From NCBI RefSeq assembly GCF_030698145.1, contig NZ_JAUYNW010000063.1, positions 1 through 47,165 on the forward strand: a stretch of 47,165 nucleotides of DNA, read 5' to 3'. The translations under genes and the position numbers were made by a program. The notes beneath the pieces are model-generated. The model saw only the letters and a program-made list of their open reading frames with translations. It searched no databases and was not told the DNA's origin. This DNA comes from Phenylobacterium sp. GTDB lineage: Bacteria > Pseudomonadota > Alphaproteobacteria > Caulobacterales > Caulobacteraceae. This document shows positions 21,571 through 31,776 of the stretch, one piece after another. Position 1 is the stretch's first letter. Each line of letters starts with the position of its first letter.

Positions 21571-21591
21571 GGGGATCTCCTTGATTGGAGG

Positions 21592-22440
21592 TCACCCTAG
21601 GGCGGAGGCCGCCAGCCGTTCTTGGAGGATCTTGCGGTCGCCCTTGGCCGCGTTGCGGAAGGCGCGAGGCGAGACGCCCGCCGCCCGGCCGAAGGTGCGC
21701 ACGAAGTTCGACAGGTCGCCGAAACCGACATCATAGGCGACGTCGGTGATCGAGCCGTGGTCCTGGGCCAGCATCCGCGCGGCGCGGCGCAGGCGCGAGC
21801 GGACCAGGTACTGGTGAGGCGTGACGCCCAACACCTTGGCGAACACGCGCAGGAAGTGGAACGGGCTGAGGCCCGCCTCGCGGGCGGCGCCGTCGAGGTC
21901 CACGGCCTCATGGGCGTTGGCGTCGATCCACAGGGCCGCCTCAACCGCCCGGCGGCGATCACGGCCCACGGCCTGGGGCGGGGCGCGGCGCTTGCCGGTC
22001 ACCGCGGCGACGAAGCGCGCGGCGTAGAGCATCCCGGCCTCGTCCATGCCCACGTCCGTGCGGCCCTCTGCCGCCGATTGGGCCAGTTCCCCCAGCACCA
22101 TCAGTTCGGGCAGGGGCGCGACCCCGCCGGTACGCCAGACCTCCGACTTGCCGCCCAACGCCTCGATCAGGGCCGGAGACAGGCGGAAGGCCAGGCACTC
22201 GTCGCCGCACTGGTGGTCGTGGGTGCAGACATAGTCGTCGCCTGCGCGGCCGATAACGGTGGAGCCGGCCACCATTTCGAAGGTCTTGGCGCCCAGGCGG
22301 TAGCCGAAGCTGCCCTTGCGGACATAGGACACGCAGGTGGCGTCATGGAACTCGGCGAAGGGCGCGGCCGACGGCCCCGCCTCGCACCGATAGTCGACCA
22401 CCTCGATCGATCCAGACCTCAAGACCGTGCGAACCGACAT
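21592..22440 (-). CDS. AraC-family transcriptional regulator
   Basis: A 282-residue regulator. The N-terminal cupin-like sensor includes [20 protein letters not shown] and a Cys/His cluster [14 protein letters not shown], which could bind metal. The C-terminal double helix-turn-helix is [40 protein letters not shown], and [23 protein letters not shown] 22440 has AGGAA 5 bases upstream; an earlier in-frame ATG at 22479 lacks this. It heads an operon with VOC and SRPBCC genes, its likely targets. Confidence 0.88.
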   Translation of the reverse strand: MSVRTVLRSGSIEVVDYRCEAGPSAAPFAEFHDATCVSYVRKGSFGYRLGAKTFEMVAGSTVIGRAGDDYVCTHDHQCGDECLAFRLSPALIEALGGKSEVWRTGGVAPLPELMVLGELAQSAAEGRTDVGMDEAGMLYAARFVAAVTGKRRAPPQAVGRDRRRAVEAALWIDANAHEAVDLDGAAREAGLSPFHFLRVFAKVLGVTPHQYLVRSRLRRAARMLAQDHGSITDVAYDVGFGDLSNFVRTFGRAAGVSPRAFRNAAKGDRKILQERLAASALG

Positions 22441-22515
22441 GCCGTTCCTGGCTGCTGTTTCAACGGCGCATACTAGCATGCGAGGCCTAACGAACTTTGC
22501 GATTCTTGCGGTCGC

Positions 22516-22563
22516 TTGACAGCAAGATTTACCGTCGTAATTTGACGTGAACTACAGGCGTAA
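22516..22563 (+). promoter_or_regulatory. Promoter with two BlaI/MecI-like operators
   Basis: TTGACA (22516-22521), 16 bp, then TAATTT (22538-22543) is a strong promoter. TTAC-CGTC-GTAA (22529-22540) overlaps the -10, and CTAC-AGGC-GTAA (22552-22563) covers the expected start site. Both fit the TTAC-N4-GTAA form of BlaI/MecI operators. This supports autorepression by the BlaI-like protein that follows and rules out the earlier GTG at 22547 as the start. Confidence 0.7.
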
Positions 22564-22564
22564 G

Positions 22565-22936
22565 ATGGAAATCCACATCACCGAAGCCGAGAGCCAGGTC
22601 ATGGACGCGTTGTGGCGGGACAGCCCGCGCAGCGCAGAGTCGATCGTGGCCGACGTCACCGCCCGCCAGGCCTGGGGCGAGGCGACGGTGAAGACCCTGA
22701 TCAACCGCCTGCTGAAGAAGAAGGCCATCAAGTCCGAGCGGGTGGACGGGCGCCACCAATACCGGCCGCTGGTCGCGCGCGAGAACTATGTCCAGGCCGA
22801 GAGCCAGGACCTGCTGGACCGGCTGTTCGACGGCCAGCTGGCGCCCTTGGTGGCCCATTTCGCCAAGCATCGCGCGTTGAAGCCCGCCGAGATCGCGCGA
22901 CTGAAAAAGCTGATCGAGGACCTGGGCGATGACTGA
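22565..22936 (+). CDS. BlaI/MecI-family winged-helix repressor
   Basis: A 123-residue repressor: MEIHITEAESQVMDALWRDS, then ARQAWGEATVKTLINRLLKK (recognition helix) and RVDGRHQYRPLVARENYV, then a C-terminal dimerisation part DLLDRLFDGQLAPLVAHFAK. In BlaI this segment is cut by the partner protease to relieve repression. ATG 22565 is chosen because a promoter and operators occupy the sequence before it. It overlaps the M56 peptidase gene by 8 bp. Confidence 0.92.
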   Translation: MEIHITEAESQVMDALWRDSPRSAESIVADVTARQAWGEATVKTLINRLLKKKAIKSERVDGRHQYRPLVARENYVQAESQDLLDRLFDGQLAPLVAHFAKHRALKPAEIARLKKLIEDLGDD

Positions 22937-23870
22937 CCTGTTCGCCGATCTCCTCCGGGCCAATCTGGCGGCCAGCCTGGCGATCGGCCTGGTGCTCGCG
23001 CTGCGCCTGCCCGCGCGACGGGTCTTCGGGGCCGAGATCGCCTACCGGCTGTGGCTGATCGCGCCCCTGGCCTTCGTCGCCAGCCTGGTTCCCGCCGCTG
23101 AGGCCGCCGACGCCGGCGGCACGTCCGCACCGACCTTCGCGGCCCTGACCCCTTCGACCCCGCTGGCCGTGCAGGTCTGGATCGCTGGTGTCATCGCTGT
23201 CCTGGCGCTGATGAGCCTTGGCCAACAGCGGTTCCTGAACCGCGCCAGGGCAGGCGCCGCGGGCCCGGCCGTGGTGGGGATCATTTCCCCGCGCATCGTC
23301 ACCCCCGCTGACCACAACGAGCGCTTCACACCGGAGGAACGCGCCCTGGTCCGAGCCCACGAGCGGGCCCACATCGACCGTGGCGATCCGAGGGTCAACG
23401 CGGGCGTCGCCCTGGCCCAGGCGGTGAACTGGTTCAATCCCCTGGCCCACCTGGCGGCCTACTATGTGCGCCTCGACCAGGAGCTGGCCTGCGACGCCAC
23501 GGTGATGGCGCTGCGGCCCGGCGAGCGGCGGCGCTACGCCGAGACCATGCTGAAGACCCAGCTCGGCACGACCCTCCTGCCCTTCGGCTGCTACTGGCCC
23601 GCCCCGTCGCGCCACCCGCTGGAGGCGCGCATCGACATGCTGAAGCAGCCGCGCCCCTCGCTAGTGCGGACGATGATCGGCGTCGGCGCCGTGCTGGCCC
23701 TCTCCGGGGCCGCCGGCCTCGGGGCCTGGGCCTCCCAACCGCCCGCCCCGGCCCATGTCCGCTGGGTCGACCGGCCCACCCGCGAGGCCATGACCCAAAC
23801 CCGGGCCACGGTGGTCATGATGACCCTGACGCCCGCTCAGATGGCGGCCTTCAAGCAGCCGAGGCGGTAG
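22929..23870 (+). CDS. M56/BlaR1-type membrane metallopeptidase lacking a sensor domain
   Basis: A 313-residue membrane protein. Hydrophobic segments lie near residues 12-27, 39-56, 80-97 and 225-245. The zinc motif HERAHIDRGD is at 144-153, and the third ligand region is QELACDATVM (184-193). BlaR1 and MecR1 are nearly twice as long and end in a penicillin-binding sensor; here the protein stops after a short periplasmic tail (about 65 residues). It should cleave the coupled BlaI-like repressor, but what it senses is unclear. Confidence 0.88.
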   Translation: MTDLFADLLRANLAASLAIGLVLALRLPARRVFGAEIAYRLWLIAPLAFVASLVPAAEAADAGGTSAPTFAALTPSTPLAVQVWIAGVIAVLALMSLGQQRFLNRARAGAAGPAVVGIISPRIVTPADHNERFTPEERALVRAHERAHIDRGDPRVNAGVALAQAVNWFNPLAHLAAYYVRLDQELACDATVMALRPGERRRYAETMLKTQLGTTLLPFGCYWPAPSRHPLEARIDMLKQPRPSLVRTMIGVGAVLALSGAAGLGAWASQPPAPAHVRWVDRPTREAMTQTRATVVMMTLTPAQMAAFKQPRR

Positions 23871-23932
23871 CCGGCTCGCCAGGACCAGGTCCCGCCGCTA
23901 GGCTCGCGCCAAACGTCCCTTCGAGGAATCGC

Positions 23933-25843
23933 ATGCCCCGGTTTTCGACCCTGTGCGCCGCCGTCGGCGCGCTGACGCTCGCCTGTTCCGCCCACGCCCA
24001 GACGCCCTACATGGCGCCCGACATCCCGGCCAAGTTCGTCCGGCCGGTCGAGGCGTTCGACTACGTCAAGCGCGAGGTGATGATCCCCATGCGAGACGGG
24101 GTGAAGCTGCACACCGTCATCGTGGTCCCCAAGGGCGCCAAGGACGCGCCCATCGTGCTGACCCGCACGCCCTACAACGCCAGCAAGCGCACCGAGCGGG
24201 CGGTCAGCCCCAACATGCTGGCCACCCTGCCCCAGGGCGACGAGGTGTTCGTCTCCGACGGCTATATCCGTGTCTTCCAGGATGTCCGCGGCAAGTACGG
24301 CTCGGAGGGTGACTACGTCATGACCCGGCCCCTGCGCGGGCCGCTCAACAACACCTCGGTCGACCATTCCACCGACGCCTACGACACCATCGACTGGCTG
24401 GTGAAGAACGTGGCCGAGAGCAATGGTCGGGTCGGGATGATCGGCTCGTCCTACGAGGGCTTCACCGTGCTGATGGCCCTGGTCGACCCGCACCCGGCGC
24501 TGAAGGCCGCGGTGCCGATGAGCCCCATGGTCGACGGCTGGAAGGGGGACGACTGGTTCCACAACGGCGCGTTCCGCCAGGCGACCTTCGACTTCATCTA
24601 CAGCCAGAACGTGGTCAAGGGGGCCGGCGAGGACGTCGCCCGCGGCGGCTACGACGACTACGAGAACTTCCGCCAGGCGGGATCGGCCGGCGACTACGCC
24701 AGGAAGTTCGGCTTCGACCAGTTCCCCTATTGGAAAAAGCTCTCCGAACACCCGGCCTATGACGAGTACTGGCGCGAGCAGGCCCTGGACCAGATCCTGG
24801 AGAAGAAGCCGCTCACCGTCCCGACCATGGTGGTCGGCGCCCTGTGGGACCAGGAGGACATCTACGGCGCGGTGAACACCTATCGGGTGCTGGAGCCCAA
24901 GGACAAGGCCAACGACATGGCCTTCCTGGTGCTGGGTCCCTGGCGTCATTCGGGGGTCAATTACGAGCAGCGCCAACTCGGCGCGCTGAAGTTCGCCGGC
25001 GACACGGCCACGGAGTTCCGCCGCGAGGTGATGAAGCCGTTCCTGGACGAGCACCTGCGTCCCGGCGCGCCCAAGGCCGACACCCCGCCTGTGTTCATCT
25101 ACGAGACCGGGACCAACGCCTGGCGGCGGCTGCAGAAATGGCCGATCGCCTGCGAGAGCGGCTGCGCCGCCAAGTCCAAGCCCCTATACCTGCAAGCCAA
25201 GGGCGGCCTGGGCTTTGGAGCCGCCGCGGCCGGGGCGGACGACTATGTCTCCGATCCCGCCAAGCCCGTGCCCTACATCCCCCGGCCTGTGCAAGCCGAC
25301 AACGCTGACGCGTGGCGCACCTGGCTGGTCGCCGACCAGCGGGCCGTGGCCGACCGCACCGACGTGCTGACCTATGTGTCGGAACCCCTGACCGCCCCGC
25401 TGCAGATCTCCGGCGAGCCGATGGTCAATCTGTTCGCCTCGACCAGCGGCACGGACGCCGACTGGGTGGTCAAGCTGATCGACGTCTATCCGGAGGAGAT
25501 GGCCTCGACCCCGGAGATGGCCGGCTACCAGCTCGCCGTCGGCATGGACATCTTCCGCGGCCGCTACCGCGACTCCATCGCCAAGCCCTCGCCGATCCCG
25601 GCCGGCAAGGTGCAGCGCTACCGCTTCGCCCTGCCCCACGCCAACCACGTGTTCCTGCCGGGGCACCGGGTCATGGTCCAGGTGCAGTCGAGCTGGTTCC
25701 CGCTCTATGACCGCAACCCGCAGACCTATGTGGAGAACATTTTCTTCGCCAAGCCCGGCGACTACCGCAAGGCCACCCAGAAGGTGTTCCACGGCGGCGC
25801 CAGCGCCAGCTTCATCGAACTACCTGTCGTGGAGAAGCCCTAG
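23933..25843 (+). CDS. Alpha-amino acid ester hydrolase (CocE/NonD, S15-like)
   Basis: A 636-residue secreted hydrolase with a signal peptide ending SAHAQ (residue 23). The alpha/beta-hydrolase nucleophile is Ser173 in GSSYEGF (171-177), with Asp306 in WDQED and His339 in GPWRHSGVNY. The carboxylate cluster that binds the substrate amino group in alpha-amino acid ester hydrolases is present (Asp207, Glu308, Asp309), as is the oxyanion tyrosine (Tyr174). The beta-jelly-roll C-terminal part is intact, with VQSSWFPLYDRNPQ. Family members hydrolyse alpha-amino acid esters and alpha-amino beta-lactams such as ampicillin. It lies 62 bp after the BlaR1-like gene; GAGGAA is the ribosome site. Confidence 0.88.
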   Translation: MPRFSTLCAAVGALTLACSAHAQTPYMAPDIPAKFVRPVEAFDYVKREVMIPMRDGVKLHTVIVVPKGAKDAPIVLTRTPYNASKRTERAVSPNMLATLPQGDEVFVSDGYIRVFQDVRGKYGSEGDYVMTRPLRGPLNNTSVDHSTDAYDTIDWLVKNVAESNGRVGMIGSSYEGFTVLMALVDPHPALKAAVPMSPMVDGWKGDDWFHNGAFRQATFDFIYSQNVVKGAGEDVARGGYDDYENFRQAGSAGDYARKFGFDQFPYWKKLSEHPAYDEYWREQALDQILEKKPLTVPTMVVGALWDQEDIYGAVNTYRVLEPKDKANDMAFLVLGPWRHSGVNYEQRQLGALKFAGDTATEFRREVMKPFLDEHLRPGAPKADTPPVFIYETGTNAWRRLQKWPIACESGCAAKSKPLYLQAKGGLGFGAAAAGADDYVSDPAKPVPYIPRPVQADNADAWRTWLVADQRAVADRTDVLTYVSEPLTAPLQISGEPMVNLFASTSGTDADWVVKLIDVYPEEMASTPEMAGYQLAVGMDIFRGRYRDSIAKPSPIPAGKVQRYRFALPHANHVFLPGHRVMVQVQSSWFPLYDRNPQTYVENIFFAKPGDYRKATQKVFHGGASASFIELPVVEKP

Positions 25844-25881
25844 GGGCGGGCGGCGCACTGAGCCCAGACATCATGCCAACG

Positions 25882-25913
25882 AAAAGGCCGGCGCCTTTCG
25901 GCGTCGGCCTCTT
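25882..25913 (-). terminator. Intrinsic terminator of the Gln/Arg-rich gene
   Basis: On the minus strand AGGCCGACGCC-GAAA-GGCGCCGGCCTTTT forms a GC-rich stem with one mismatch followed by a T run. It follows the stop of the small gene at 25930 by about 17 bases, and can also stop plus-strand transcripts from the ester hydrolase. Confidence 0.75.
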
Positions 25914-25929
25914 CAAACCGGACGTCGCA

Positions 25930-26112
25930 TCAGCGATCCGTGCGGTCATCCCCACGCTCGCCGTCCTGACGACCGGCCTTGTCGGCCTGGTTGTCGTGAC
26001 CTTGACGGTCCTGGCGATCACGATCCTGGCCCTGCTGTTGCTGCTGGCCCGGGTTTCGCTGTTGCGGGTTTTTCTGCTGCTGCTGCGGATCGCGGTTCTT
26101 TTCGTTGCCCAT
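25930..26112 (-). CDS. Small disordered Gln/Arg/Asp-rich protein (60 aa)
   Basis: ATG 26112 has GGAGG 4 bases upstream and opens MGNEKNRDPQQQQKNPQQRN, then PGQQQQQGQDRDRQDRQGHD and a charged end. It has no hydrophobic core and should be intrinsically disordered. Similar short Q/R/N-rich proteins occur in Caulobacterales, in my recollection, without known function. The plus-strand frame across it, very hydrophobic in translation, is the antisense shadow of the Gln codons. It is divergent from the small-ORF operon at 26303. Confidence 0.65.
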   Translation of the reverse strand: MGNEKNRDPQQQQKNPQQRNPGQQQQQGQDRDRQDRQGHDNQADKAGRQDGERGDDRTDR

Positions 26113-26227
26113 GTCGCCTCCATGTTCGCTACGCGCCGCGACGGCGCTGATGAGGCAACCCACCGGTCCCGCAGATGTTCCCCGGTCAAGCTGTTCACCC
26201 TCGCGTGACTCCAGCCCAGCTTCCATA

Positions 26228-26270
26228 AATTACTCTTGTAATTCCCAAGTTGATTTATGATTGTAAATCA
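26228..26270. promoter_or_regulatory. AT-rich divergent operator region with two palindromes
   Basis: AATTAC-TCTT-GTAATT (26228-26243) contains TTAC-N4-GTAA, the same form as the BlaI-like operators at 22529 and 22552. TGATTTA-TGATTG-TAAATCA (26251-26270) is a perfect 7-6-7 palindrome of another type. This AT-rich stretch is striking in a GC-rich window and lies between divergent genes at 26112 and 26303. A GC-rich hairpin ACGGACGC-GAACG-GGCGTCCGT follows at 26270-26291. Confidence 0.6.
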
Positions 26271-26302
26271 CGGACGCGAACGGGCGTCCGTGGAGGAAGA
26301 TC

Positions 26303-26410
26303 ATGCTGCATCCGGTCACGGTCGAGACAGCCTCCGTTCCCGCGCCGCCGGTGGCGGCGGCGAGCCGCCCCCGACTGCCGGCCCGCCAGCGGCTGGAGGC
26401 GGGGCGATGA
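26303..26410 (+). CDS. 35-aa small ORF coupled to the next gene
   Basis: ATG 26303 has GGAGGAAG 4-11 bases upstream. It reads [20 protein letters not shown], then [15 protein letters not shown], and ends TGA overlapping the next start (ATGA at 26407). It is Pro/Ala/Arg-rich with no membrane segment. The strong ribosome site and stop-start overlap argue that it is translated, either as a small protein or as a leader that brings ribosomes to the next gene. No family is recognised. Confidence 0.5.
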   Translation: MLHPVTVETASVPAPPVAAASRPRLPARQRLEAGR

Positions 26411-26931
26411 GCCGGCTGGCGCTCGGCGTCCTCGCCGCCTTCGCCTTGATCGGCCTGGCCCTGGCCGCGGGCGGCGACCTGCTGCGTCCCGACCGTCCGG
26501 GCGTCATCGCCCGCCGGGCCGCCGCCCACCCGCCCGAGTTCTGGTTGGCCGAAGCGCTGGACGACCAGGGCGCGGTGCGCGGCGCAGTGCAGGTCTGCGC
26601 CGACAACGTGATCCGCTCAGGCTTCCTGACGCCTCTGCCCCGGCTCAATGGGGAACCCTGCCGGCGCATGGGCCAGGCGGTGGTCAAACCCGACCTCTAC
26701 GCCGTGCGCTGCGTGGCCCTCGACAGGCGCTACAGCGTCAATGTCACCCGAACCGGCGACCCCGCGCGGGACATCACGGTCCGCTTCGCCCTGCGCCCCC
26801 TCGAGACCCCCGATCCGGGCGTGCGGCAGGCCGTCCGCTACCGCCTGATCGGCGCCTGTCCGGCGGGCTGGCGCATCGGCGACACGGTCCGGCCGGGGGC
26901 GGTGCGACGGATCAACGCGCTGGCTGGCTGA
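26407..26931 (+). CDS. Membrane-anchored or secreted protein of unknown function
   Basis: A 174-residue protein from ATG 26407 with an N-terminal hydrophobic segment [20 protein letters not shown]. The rest has paired cysteines ([33 protein letters not shown]) and alternating strands, perhaps a DUF3617-like fold, though that is weak. It is coupled by ATGA to the upstream 35-aa ORF and lies 44 bp before purL. The longer in-frame extension upstream overlaps the small ORF in another frame and is not used. Confidence 0.6.
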   Translation: MSRLALGVLAAFALIGLALAAGGDLLRPDRPGVIARRAAAHPPEFWLAEALDDQGAVRGAVQVCADNVIRSGFLTPLPRLNGEPCRRMGQAVVKPDLYAVRCVALDRRYSVNVTRTGDPARDITVRFALRPLETPDPGVRQAVRYRLIGACPAGWRIGDTVRPGAVRRINALAG

Positions 26932-26975
26932 TCGCCCTATCGCGCCCGAGGACGAGTCCGGGTAGAAGGCCCGCC

Positions 26976-29170
<2,195 letters not shown>

Positions 29171-29174
<4 letters not shown>

Positions 29175-29656
29175 GCCGGCTCGGTCGCCGCCTCCAGCAT
29201 CCGCAGGCAGGCGGCGGCGAAGGCCTCCATATTGGCCGCGCGGTCGTCGGACTCCGTCTCGATGGTGACCACCATCTCCACCGGTCCGGAGATCGCCACG
29301 CAGGTATGGCCGGCCGCGTCGCCGTAGCCGTTGCCGGTGGGCCCCGCCGCGCCGGTCTCCGAGATGCCCCAGGTGGCGCCGTAGCGTTCGCGGGCGTTCT
29401 GGGCCAGCAGCAAGGCGTAGGGTTCGCTGGACGAGCGCATGCCGGCCAGGGCCTCGCGCGGGATGTCGGTCAGCAGCACCCGGGCCTTGGGCGTGTAGAC
29501 CACCGCGCCGCCCATGAAGTAGGCCGAGGCCCCGGGCACCGACAGCAGGGCTGCCGAGACCAGTCCGCCCGACGAGCTCTCATTGACCGCCACGGTCTCC
29601 TTGCGGTCCTTCAGGCGCTGTCCCAGCACCGCGGCCTGCGCCATCAAAGCCTGCAT
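29171..29656 (-). CDS. CinA C-terminal domain protein (PncC-type amidohydrolase)
   Basis: A 161-residue stand-alone CinA-C domain. The key block [20 protein letters not shown] corresponds to the ESCTGG motif, with Ser replacing the Cys, followed by [13 protein letters not shown] and [20 protein letters not shown]. Family members deamidate nicotinamide mononucleotide (NMN) to nicotinate mononucleotide for NAD recycling. The activity is likely but the variant motif leaves doubt. It is convergent with purL through shared stops. Confidence 0.8.
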
Positions 29657-29765
29657 CCTGATCGTTCTCCATCCAGCCGACAGCGTGTTTTTCTTGGCAT
29701 CCGTATGCCGCCGCGCCCATGATGCCCGCCAATTAGAACGACCGCCATTCTCGGGAGGATATTTT

Positions 29766-30998
29766 ATGGACGCCCAATCTCAGTGGACGGGGCTCGACGC
29801 CGGCCGTCTGGACCGCATTACCGACCACCTCGAGCGCAACTACATCGGCCCGAAGAAGATCATGGGCTGCCAGGTGGCCGTCGCGCGCCACGGCCACGTC
29901 GCCTACCAGAAATCGTTCGGCTCCATGGACCTGGAGCGGGGCAAGCCGATGGCCGACGACGCTATCTTCCGCATCTATTCGATGACCAAGCCGATCACCT
30001 CGATCGCGCTGATGACCCTCTACGAGAAGGGCTATTTCCAGCTCAACGACCCGGTCAGCCGCTACGTCCCCTCCTGGAAGAACCACCGGGTGTGGGTCGC
30101 CGGCGAGGGCGAGGACATGGTCACTGAGCCGCTAAAGCGCCCGGTCTCGTTCCGTGACGTGCTCTGCCACACGGGCGGCTTCACCTACGGCGGCGGACTG
30201 CCCGGCGTTGGCATCCAGCACCCCGTCGACAAGCTCTATCGCGAGCTGAAGATCCGCAGCGCCGGCTCGACCGACACCATGGCGGCGTTCCTGGACAAGC
30301 TTTCTCAGGTGCCCCTGCTCTATCAGCCCGGCGAGCGCTGGATGTACTCGCTGGCGACCGACATCTGCGGCGCCCTGGTGGAGGTGATCTCCGGCAAGCC
30401 CTTCGCCGAGTACCTGCAGGACGAGATCTTCGGTCCGCTCGGCATGGTGGACACCGCCTTCTTCGTGGCCCCCGACAAAGTCGACCGGTTTTGCGCCAAC
30501 TATCAGCGTGGCGCCGACAAGCAGCTCAAGCTGATCGACGATCCGGCGACCAGCGCCTTCGCCGCTGAGCCAGGCTTCAAGTCCGGCGGCGGCGGCCTGA
30601 CCGGCACCACCGCCGACTATCTCCGCTTCTGCGAGATGCTGCGCCGGGGCGGCGAACTGGATGGCCACCGGGTCATCGGCCCGCGCACGCTGGAGCTCAT
30701 GCACATGAACCACCTGGCGGGGGGCAAGGACCTCTCGACCATGGCGCTGGGCACCTTTTCCGAGACCGCCAATGACGGGGTCGGCTTCGGCCTCGGCTTC
30801 GCCTCCACCATGGGCCAGGTCGAGACCGGGACCCTGGGGACGGGCGACTACTACTGGGGCGGCGCGGCCTCGACCATCTTCTGGGTCGATCCGAAGGAGG
30901 ACCTCTCGGTCGTGTTCATGACCCAGCTCATGCCGTCCGGGACGTTCAATTTCCGCGGCCAGTTGAAGAGCCTGATCTACTCGGCCATCGTCGACTGA
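29766..30998 (+). CDS. Serine hydrolase of the beta-lactamase/class C esterase family
   Basis: A 410-residue protein with the SxxK motif at Ser72-Met-Thr-Lys75 in RIYSMTKPITS, a second-motif tyrosine in WMYSLATDICG, and a Gly-rich HVRTGG-like region (FKSGGGGLTGT). There is no signal peptide, which argues for an intracellular esterase rather than a periplasmic beta-lactamase or peptidase. ATG 29766 has GGGAGG 7 bases upstream. The substrate is unknown. It is followed after 18 bp by a VOC gene. Confidence 0.85.
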   Translation: MDAQSQWTGLDAGRLDRITDHLERNYIGPKKIMGCQVAVARHGHVAYQKSFGSMDLERGKPMADDAIFRIYSMTKPITSIALMTLYEKGYFQLNDPVSRYVPSWKNHRVWVAGEGEDMVTEPLKRPVSFRDVLCHTGGFTYGGGLPGVGIQHPVDKLYRELKIRSAGSTDTMAAFLDKLSQVPLLYQPGERWMYSLATDICGALVEVISGKPFAEYLQDEIFGPLGMVDTAFFVAPDKVDRFCANYQRGADKQLKLIDDPATSAFAAEPGFKSGGGGLTGTTADYLRFCEMLRRGGELDGHRVIGPRTLELMHMNHLAGGKDLSTMALGTFSETANDGVGFGLGFASTMGQVETGTLGTGDYYWGGAASTIFWVDPKEDLSVVFMTQLMPSGTFNFRGQLKSLIYSAIVD

Positions 30999-31016
30999 CG
31001 AGAATCCGGCGCGGGG

Positions 31017-31433
31017 ATGTCGATGGATCTGCTGGTCAATATCGACGTCCCCGACCTGGCCCGCGCCGTGGCCTTCTATGTCGACGCCTTCGGCCTCAAG
31101 GTCACGCGGCGCTTCGGCGACGGCGGCGCGGAGCTGTCAGGTTGGCCGGCCAAGATTTATCTGCTTGAAAACCCGGAAGGTTCGGTCGGCGCCGGCCAGG
31201 ACCTGCGCCGCTATGCCCGCCATTGGACCCCGGTCCACCTGGACGTGGTGGTCGCCGACATCGAGGCCGCCTTTGTCCAGGCCATCGCCGCCGGCGCGCG
31301 CGCCGAGAGCGAGATCCGCACCGAGGCCTGGGGCAAGATCGTGGTCATGGCTGACCCCTTCGGCCACGGAATTTGCCTGATCGAGTTCCTGAATCGCGGC
31401 TATGACGAGATCGCGCCGAGCCTGTCCTCCTAG
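31017..31433 (+). CDS. VOC (glyoxalase fold) protein
   Basis: A 138-residue VOC protein: DLLVNIDVPDLARAVAFYVD and FGLKVTRRFGDGGAEL in the first half, HLDVVVADIEAAFVQAIAAG and the C-terminal VVMADPFGHGICLIEFLNRG in the second. Two tandem beta-alpha-beta-beta-beta units are visible. It lies 18 bp behind the serine hydrolase gene, possibly one operon. The substrate is unknown. Confidence 0.82.
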   Translation: MSMDLLVNIDVPDLARAVAFYVDAFGLKVTRRFGDGGAELSGWPAKIYLLENPEGSVGAGQDLRRYARHWTPVHLDVVVADIEAAFVQAIAAGARAESEIRTEAWGKIVVMADPFGHGICLIEFLNRGYDEIAPSLSS

Positions 31434-31532
31434 CGCCCCGGATAACCTTCGGGCGGACCCCGCGAACCCATTGGGAATCCAAGGGTTGTTAAGCTTTATG
31501 GCAGACAACTTTTATTCGACCGGAGCGCCCCC

Positions 31533-31766
31533 ATGCCCATGCCCATCGCCGAACTGGAGCGAAGCCTCCGCGAGGCGTTTCCCGACGCGCAGATTCAGGT
31601 CGACGACCTGGCCGGCGACGGGGACCACTACAAGGCGCGGATCGTGTCCAAGGCCTTCGCCGGCCTGAACCGGGTCAAGCAGCACCAGCTCGTCTACGGA
31701 GCCCTGAAGGGCCGGGTGGGCGGGGAGCTGCACGCGCTCGCGCTCGAAACCTCCGCCCCGGCCTGA
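31533..31766 (+). CDS. BolA-family protein
   Basis: A 77-residue BolA-fold protein: IAELERSLREAFPDAQIQVD, GDHYKARIVSKAFAGLNRVK and QHQLVYGALKGRVGGELHAL. The invariant His of the family is in the VKQHQLVY helix region. BolA-like proteins bind a [2Fe-2S] cluster jointly with monothiol glutaredoxins, and the Grx4 gene lies 1 kb downstream in the same direction. Likely role: iron-sulfur trafficking. ATG 31533 is used; the family start MPMPIAELE fits. Confidence 0.88.
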   Translation: MPMPIAELERSLREAFPDAQIQVDDLAGDGDHYKARIVSKAFAGLNRVKQHQLVYGALKGRVGGELHALALETSAPA

Positions 31767-31776
31767 GAGGAGCGCC

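Noticed and set aside
22547..22564. GTG 22547 as the BlaI start
   Set aside because: It lies next to the promoter and operators, near the expected transcription start, and ATG 22565 opens the normal family sequence.
25873..26208. Hydrophobic plus-strand frame that looks like a membrane protein
   Set aside because: The hydrophobic run is the complement of the CAG/CGN-rich minus-strand gene, which has the ribosome site and terminator. It also starts inside that terminator.
29766..30998. Serine hydrolase as a beta-lactam resistance gene
   Set aside because: It has SxxK but no signal peptide, so a periplasmic beta-lactamase role is unlikely; an esterase is the simpler reading.
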